Below, one piece after another: positions 6,975 to 10,469 of a stretch of DNA of 10,469 bases. The translations under genes were made by a program, and so were the position numbers. How positions within the stretch are numbered: position 1 is the first letter of the stretch; each line of letters opens with the position of its first letter. The notes beneath the pieces are model-generated. The model was not told where the DNA came from and made no database searches. It saw only the letters and a list, made by a program, of their open reading frames with translations. The stretch comes from Methanobacteriaceae archaeon (GTDB lineage Archaea > Methanobacteriota > Methanobacteria > Methanobacteriales > Methanobacteriaceae), in contig JADGNH010000064.1 of NCBI GenBank assembly GCA_017883605.1, positions 1 through 10,469 of the forward strand, in the 5' to 3' direction.

Positions 6975-7307
6975 TTATGGCCGCCCTAATTTTTTTAGTG
7001 TGTTGTTAATCTCTTTTAATGTATCTGCAATGGTTTTTTCAGGAGTTGTATCATCTGTGGGAACTTCCAACGCTGCTTCAGTACTTCTGCTGGAGGTGTA
7101 TCCATTTATAATTCCCAAAACGAAAATTACAACCACCAAAATCAAATAACTGTTGCCTGACAACATAGGAAAAATATATGGCGCCACTGACAAAAATGCA
7201 GCTATGCTAGTAAAAACCAATGTAAACCCGTAATCAGTTCTTTTAGCTGATTTTAAGTTTGCTCTACGACTAGAGATAGTCCTTCCCATTTTTTGTTTGT
7301 TTTCCAT
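6975..7307 (-). CDS. small membrane protein with two predicted helices
   Basis: I do not recognise the family of this 110-residue protein. The N-terminus is basic (residues 1-23, with SSRRANLKSAKR). Two hydrophobic segments follow at about 27-49 (FTLVFTSIAAFLSVAPYIF) and 54-70 (YLILVVVIFVLGII). Then comes a polar tail with an acidic threonine-rich linker (VPTDDTTPEKT) and a short amphipathic helix (IADTLKEINNTLKKLG) that could form a coiled coil. The positive-inside rule predicts both ends in the cytoplasm with a short external turn. GGTG lies six bases upstream of the ATG, and a TATA-like stretch lies near 7333-7350, so expression is plausible. It is monocistronic, converges on otsA and lies downstream of the comA-ABC unit, with two U9 terminators in between. 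It has the look of a small stress or envelope protein, but this is only appearance. Confidence 0.7.
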   Translation of the reverse strand: MENKQKMGRTISSRRANLKSAKRTDYGFTLVFTSIAAFLSVAPYIFPMLSGNSYLILVVVIFVLGIINGYTSSRSTEAALEVPTDDTTPEKTIADTLKEINNTLKKLGRP

Positions 7308-7332
7308 TTAAAACACCATTATTATGTCATTT

Positions 7333-7350
7333 AGAATATATATTATATTA
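7333..7350 (-). promoter_or_regulatory. TATA-rich promoter candidate for the small membrane protein
   Basis: On the minus strand this stretch reads aataatataatatatatt, a strong AT-only TATA match about 26-43 bases before the start codon. The exact box cannot be fixed, as several registers fit. The implied leader is short, about 10-15 bases, and includes the GGTG site. Confidence 0.45.
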
Positions 7351-7372
7351 TTTGTCAATAATTATATTATTT

Positions 7373-7391
7373 ATTTGTTACTACAACAAAT
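7373..7391. promoter_or_regulatory. 7-base palindrome upstream of the small membrane protein gene
   Basis: The arms atttgtt (7373-7379) and aacaaat (7385-7391) are perfect inverted copies around actac. It lies some 25-40 bases upstream of the TATA-rich region and could bind an activator or repressor. Low sequence complexity makes chance a serious alternative. Confidence 0.3.
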
Positions 7392-7466
7392 CGAAAACCT
7401 TTTATTCCAATACTTTTCCGTTATTCCTGAAAAATAAGCTCCAAAAATCCATTTTTGATTTTGAAT

Positions 7467-7495
7467 AAAAAAAAATTTTAATTAATAAAAAAAAA
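7467..7495 (-). terminator. double oligo-U terminator of the comA-ABC unit
   Basis: Two runs of nine A (7467-7475 and 7487-7495) lie about 45-75 bases beyond the ABC stop codon and read as U9 and U9 in the minus-strand transcript. Tandem U-tracts without a required hairpin are the usual intrinsic terminator in archaea. A short inverted repeat (caaaaat/atttttg, 7442-7457) lies just beyond. Confidence 0.7.
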
Positions 7496-7515
7496 TCTAG
7501 GTAATTTATGATATA

Positions 7516-7545
7516 ATTATCATCCTCATTATTATCATCCTCATA
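7516..7545 (-). repeat. 15-base tandem duplication over the ABC stop codon
   Basis: Plus-strand units attatcatcctcatt (7516-7530) and attatcatcctcata (7531-7545) differ only in the last base. The TGA stop of the ABC gene (7541-7543) is in the unit nearest the gene. This is the same kind of stop-containing duplication as in the trehalose cluster, but in a separate transcription unit. Confidence 0.9.
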
Positions 7546-8317
7546 ATCCCAAGCCTTCCAGTTCAATATCCTCAATAATTTCCCCGTTACGCACTTTATC
7601 CCTTAAACTCAGCATTATTTCGTCTATTTTATTTAATTTTTTGGATAAGGACTTCTCAGTAGGGGTGGTGCCTACCACCTGCTGCATTCCACCGTTCTTC
7701 ATCACTATTCTCCTATCGGTCATGAGGGCCAGTACCGGGTCGTGGGTTACCACCATTACTATTTTACCATGGCCGGCCAGGACTTTGAGAGCATCGTGCT
7801 TTCTTATACCGGCATTTTCAATTTCATCTATGAGCACAATGGGTGAATTACTTATAATAGCAACATCAGCCACCATCAAAGCTCTGGACTGGCCTCCGCT
7901 TAATATGGTGAGTTCATGATCTTTTTTTATGGGCTCTCCGGTGAGGGTGTTGGCCAGGTTTACCACAGCATCCACGCATTTACTGCTGGCCCCCCTGCAC
8001 TTGGCATGGAGACTTAAAAAATCACCTACACTCATGTCAGCCAGGAAATTCATGTTCTGAGATAGCTGTGCCACCATTTTCTTACGGGGGTTGGTTCGGT
8101 CCTCATAACTGGGTTCTTCATCGTTTACCAGGATCTTTCTTTTGGAGAACGTATCTTCCTGGGCTAACTGTTCTATGTCACCGATTAAAGAACTCTTACC
8201 ACTGCCCGTAGGACCTACTACCCCAAATATCTCTCCTTTCTTTATTATGACTTCTTCAACAGACTCTTTATTTCCGAGCTTATCATAACCGCCGATAATA
8301 GTAATTTTTTCTACCAT
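7541..8317 (-). CDS. stand-alone ABC-type ATPase coupled to comA
   Basis: A single ABC ATPase domain (258 residues) with no membrane segment. Walker A is GPTGSGKS (35-42), a Q-loop candidate lies at Q84/Q87, the signature is LSGGQ (139-143, continuing SRALMVADVA), Walker B is IVLIDE (160-165) with catalytic E165, and the switch histidine is H192 in VTHD. It is therefore predicted to be an active ATPase. No permease or binding protein is encoded nearby, so a soluble role is likely. Its start codon overlaps the comA stop as TAATG (8315-8319), and an internal GGTG ribosome site lies about nine bases upstream in comA, which implies translational coupling. Methanogens use a soluble double-ABC protein, component A2, to activate methyl-CoM reductase; this shorter protein is not A2, but a link to coenzyme M or its enzymes is a fair inference. 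The C-terminal 45 residues are charged and probably helical. The substrate or partner is unknown. Confidence 0.85.
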   Translation of the reverse strand: MVEKITIIGGYDKLGNKESVEEVIIKKGEIFGVVGPTGSGKSSLIGDIEQLAQEDTFSKRKILVNDEEPSYEDRTNPRKKMVAQLSQNMNFLADMSVGDFLSLHAKCRGASSKCVDAVVNLANTLTGEPIKKDHELTILSGGQSRALMVADVAIISNSPIVLIDEIENAGIRKHDALKVLAGHGKIVMVVTHDPVLALMTDRRIVMKNGGMQQVVGTTPTEKSLSKKLNKIDEIMLSLRDKVRNGEIIEDIELEGLGL

Positions 8318-9090
8318 TAAAGATTCACCTTTCCCAAAGTGTCTCCCCTCAAACCCAACCTCATAGTTTCCAATGCTGTTAACTCTTCTGGAGGGATGTT
8401 CCCCAGGTTAACGTTTGATCCAAATTTCAGGATCAAATAGACCTGCTGGTCCTTCTGGGGAGCCTCCCAGATTATGTTGTTAATATTGGTATTTTCAATA
8501 AATATTTCCACATCATCTTCCTTAACCTTTCCGTTACCATCATAAATACCAATACCTTTACCCCCCTCTCTGGCTTCAATTAAAACTTTATCTGCACCAG
8601 CCTCTAAATCAAAATTAACCATCCTTACCCGATCATAGGGTGTGAACTGGGCGTCTTTTGTAGGATCCTTCTTTCCCACCTCGGTTATAACCATAAAACC
8701 GCGGTTTTTTACTTCACTGATTATTTTCTCCCGCTCTGTCCGGGGCATGTCCACCGAACCATCTGATATTTCAATGGCCCCAAAACCCAGTTTCTGAGCT
8801 TCGTCTAAAAATTGGTCCAGTTTTTTTTGGAGATATGCCACCTCCAGTAAAGTCCCGCCAGGATAGGGAGTCACTCCATAGGAAAGGTAGGTTTCTACCT
8901 TCTCCTTTATTATTTCTCGGTCATGAACCGCTGAGGTCCCCCATCCCAGCTTGGCAAGATCTACGTATTCCGATGCCAGTTCCATAAGGTCTTCTACCGC
9001 TATCAGACCCATACCTTTATCCAGCATCATGGTAATGCCTTCTCCGGGCTTTTTTATTCGATCTGGTGTGAGGAAATCAAAAGCGTTCAT
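8317..9090 (-). CDS. comA: phosphosulfolactate synthase (coenzyme M biosynthesis)
   Basis: ComA adds sulfite to phosphoenolpyruvate to give phosphosulfolactate, the first committed step of the phosphoenolpyruvate route to coenzyme M. The 257-residue protein has normal length and a TIM-barrel-like pattern of conserved blocks: DLAKLGWGTS at 44-53, YPGGTLLE at 76-83, EISDGSVDMP at 107-116, ITEVGKKD at 135-142, a probable phosphate-binding EAREGGKGIGIYD at 172-184 and WEAPQK at 208-213. Homologues occur in Methanobacteriales and Methanococcales, and as spore-related proteins in Bacillus. The start is supported by GAGGGGGTG (9096-9104) five bases upstream. It is followed by the ABC ATPase in a one-base overlap; comB and comC are not in the window. 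An inverted repeat around the TATA region suggests regulation of this operon. The assignment is secure. Confidence 0.95.
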   Translation of the reverse strand: MNAFDFLTPDRIKKPGEGITMMLDKGMGLIAVEDLMELASEYVDLAKLGWGTSAVHDREIIKEKVETYLSYGVTPYPGGTLLEVAYLQKKLDQFLDEAQKLGFGAIEISDGSVDMPRTEREKIISEVKNRGFMVITEVGKKDPTKDAQFTPYDRVRMVNFDLEAGADKVLIEAREGGKGIGIYDGNGKVKEDDVEIFIENTNINNIIWEAPQKDQQVYLILKFGSNVNLGNIPPEELTALETMRLGLRGDTLGKVNL

Positions 9091-9130
9091 GACAGCACCC
9101 CCTCATCATACATAATTTCATATGTTATGG

Positions 9131-9174
9131 TTGTGGCTTATATAATTAAAGTATTTAAAAAAAATCAGCCACAA
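9131..9174 (-). promoter_or_regulatory. comA promoter bracketed by an inverted repeat (operator candidate)
   Basis: The arms ttgtggcttat (9131-9141) and atcagccacaa (9164-9174) are inverted copies matching at 10 of 11 bases, with eight outer bases perfect. Between and partly within them, on the minus strand, lie TATA candidates ttttaaata (9152-9160) and aattatataa (9138-9147). Either gives a start site about 25-40 bases before the comA ATG. A dimeric regulator binding both arms would straddle TBP, which makes this the best operator candidate in the window. Confidence 0.6.
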
Positions 9175-9288
9175 AAGTACTAAAAAGGGTTGTTCTTCAA
9201 TTTCCTGTTAACAATATTTAACATCAATAAATAATTGTCTTATATGACTTACAGACATTCATGATTGTCGTTTTATTCCTGAGGTCAG

Positions 9289-9300
9289 AAAAAAATAAAA
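9289..9300 (-). terminator. oligo-U tract after glmM
   Basis: On the minus strand, four U, one A and seven U follow five bases after the glmM stop codon. This fits an archaeal U-tract terminator. No GC-rich hairpin precedes it, so it is a poor match to a bacterial rho-independent terminator. Confidence 0.4.
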
Positions 9301-9305
9301 TGATT

Positions 9306-10469
9306 TTACAAATTTTTAACAATTTTGATCACGGTATCTGCAAGCTCTTCTGATTCCTTGTTTGACCGCCCTTCAGCATAAATTCTCATTATAGGCTCAG
9401 TATTCGATTTCCTGATCTGAACCCAGCCACTCGGATATTCAATCCATAATCCATCTCTTTCATCAATAAGATTACCGTCGAAATGTCTCTTAACAGCATC
9501 AATAATCTTACTAAATTCAACAGATGGGGCAAGTGTTATTTTTTTCTTGGCAATAACGTATTGCGGATATAACTGGCGTAAAGCGGAACATTTCAGCCGG
9601 GTTTTTGCCAAATGAGAAAGAAAAAGTGCGATCCCTGCCAGTGCATCCCGTCCATAATGAAGTTCAGGATAAATAACTCCGCCATTCCCCTCTCCTCCTA
9701 TTACTGCATTTCTTTTTTTCATCTCTTCCACAACGTTAACTTCACCAACAGATGCTGAAAAATGTTTACAGCCATATCCCGAAGTTATATCTCTGAGTGC
9801 TTTTGTTGAAGACAGATTGGATACCGTATTCCCGGGTGTTTTTTTCAGAACATAATCAGAAATCGATACAAGAGTGTATTCCTCACCAAACATTGCACCA
9901 TCCTCGCATACCATTGCAAGACGGTCAACATCGGGGTCAACAACAAATCCGATATCAGCATGTCCTTTAACTACAAATTCCGATATATCCCTGAGATTCT
10001 CGGGCAATGGTTCAGGATTGTGAGAAAAATTCCCATCGGGAGTAGTATTCAGTTCAATTATCTTTTCTGCACCCAGAGCCCTGAGGAGCTGCGGAAGAAT
10101 TATTCCTCCGACCGAGTTTATGCAATCAATAGCTACTGTGAATCCTGCGCTTTTAATTGCTTTTATATCTACAAGATTTAAAGCAAGAATGAGGTCAATA
10201 TGCTTTTTCCCCCAGGTTTCATCTATTTCGAGCGAACCCATCAGCTCTGTAGAAATAAAATTAAAGTCTTCACCGGCAGCAATTTCCAGTACGTTCATCC
10301 CATCATCAGCTGAAAGAAACTCCCCTTTTTCATTAAGAAGTTTCAGTGCATTCCATTCTGCAGGATTATGGCTTGCTGTAATTATAATTCCTCCGTCGGA
10401 ATGGGTTCCGGTAACTGCCAGTTCCACAGTGGGTGTTGTCGCCAATCCAAGATCTGTTACACTGATTCC
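9306..10469 (-). CDS. glmM: phosphoglucosamine mutase, Bacteroidetes-like, 5' end outside the window
   Basis: This alpha-D-phosphohexomutase probably converts glucosamine 6-phosphate to glucosamine 1-phosphate on the way to UDP-GlcNAc. The frame is open to base 10469, so the N-terminus (roughly 70-80 residues by comparison with full-length relatives near 460) is missing; a TTG at 10445 is not the start. In the 387 visible residues, TASHNP (31-36) contains the phosphoserine S33, DPDVDR is the metal loop, GGEGNGG the sugar loop and RKSNTEP the phosphate loop, so the enzyme should be active. The wording TTPTVELAV, HNPAEWNALKLLNEKGEF and VVDPDVDRLAMVCEDG is characteristic of Bacteroidetes GlmM and unlike archaeal phosphoglucosamine mutases, which usually carry DGDADR. 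It is upstream of comA on the same strand, 215 bases away. Transfer or a chimeric contig are both possible; phosphomannomutase activity is an alternative. Confidence 0.85.
   Translation of the reverse strand, partial: GISVTDLGLATTPTVELAVTGTHSDGGIIITASHNPAEWNALKLLNEKGEFLSADDGMNVLEIAAGEDFNFISTELMGSLEIDETWGKKHIDLILALNLVDIKAIKSAGFTVAIDCINSVGGIILPQLLRALGAEKIIELNTTPDGNFSHNPEPLPENLRDISEFVVKGHADIGFVVDPDVDRLAMVCEDGAMFGEEYTLVSISDYVLKKTPGNTVSNLSSTKALRDITSGYGCKHFSASVGEVNVVEEMKKRNAVIGGEGNGGVIYPELHYGRDALAGIALFLSHLAKTRLKCSALRQLYPQYVIAKKKITLAPSVEFSKIIDAVKRHFDGNLIDERDGLWIEYPSGWVQIRKSNTEPIMRIYAEGRSNKESEELADTVIKIVKNL

Noticed and set aside
7442..7457. Inverted repeat caaaaat-cc-atttttg as a regulatory hairpin
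   Set aside because: The stem is almost all A-T in a very AT-rich stretch beyond the U9 terminators; chance is sufficient explanation.
9960..10181. A 73-codon plus-strand open frame inside glmM
   Set aside because: It is antisense to conserved mutase sequence, with no ribosome site and no family-like features.
10443..10445. TTG as the start of the glmM reading frame
   Set aside because: The frame continues open to the window edge and the upstream residues (VTDLGLATTPT) are conserved GlmM sequence, so the gene is simply cut off.

Overview
The window looks like an archaeal chromosome segment from a methanogen, most likely of the order Methanobacteriales. The evidence is a phosphosulfolactate synthase gene (comA, first step of the coenzyme M route used by Methanobacteriales and Methanococcales), archaeal-style TATA elements, GGTG-type ribosome binding sites and oligo-U terminators. 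The rightmost gene is the exception: its protein resembles phosphoglucosamine mutases of Bacteroidetes, so it is either a horizontal acquisition or a join between two genomes in the assembly.

Left part (349-6567, all on +). Five genes form a compact trehalose cluster: a GalT-like HIT-family nucleotidylyltransferase, trehalose-6-phosphate phosphatase (otsB), a sugar-1-phosphate nucleotidylyltransferase with a left-handed beta-helix tail, a phosphohexomutase-family protein with an eroded active site, and a GT20 trehalose-6-phosphate synthase (otsA) of the Streptomyces/VldE-like type. A reasonable reading is that the nucleotidylyltransferase makes the NDP-glucose donor, OtsA joins it to glucose 6-phosphate, and OtsB releases trehalose. 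The GalT-like protein and the degenerate mutase would adjust sugar-phosphate or NDP-sugar supply. The donor nucleotide cannot be read from sequence alone.

Middle part (6568-7540). A 407-base gap between convergent genes holds one hairpin and an undecided start-less reading frame. It is followed by a small two-helix membrane protein on the minus strand and an AT-rich region with two A9 tracts, which read as U9 terminators on the minus strand.

Right part (7541-9174, minus strand). comA and a stand-alone ABC-type ATPase without a permease share a TAATG stop/start overlap. Upstream of comA, an 11-base inverted repeat brackets the likely TATA element and is a good operator candidate. From 9306 to the window edge lies the 5'-truncated bacterial-type glmM.

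An unexpected theme is short direct duplications at gene ends. They occur at all four junctions of the trehalose cluster and at the stop codon of the ABC gene, usually including a start or stop codon. I found no RNA gene, CRISPR array, insertion sequence or recognisable defence system.
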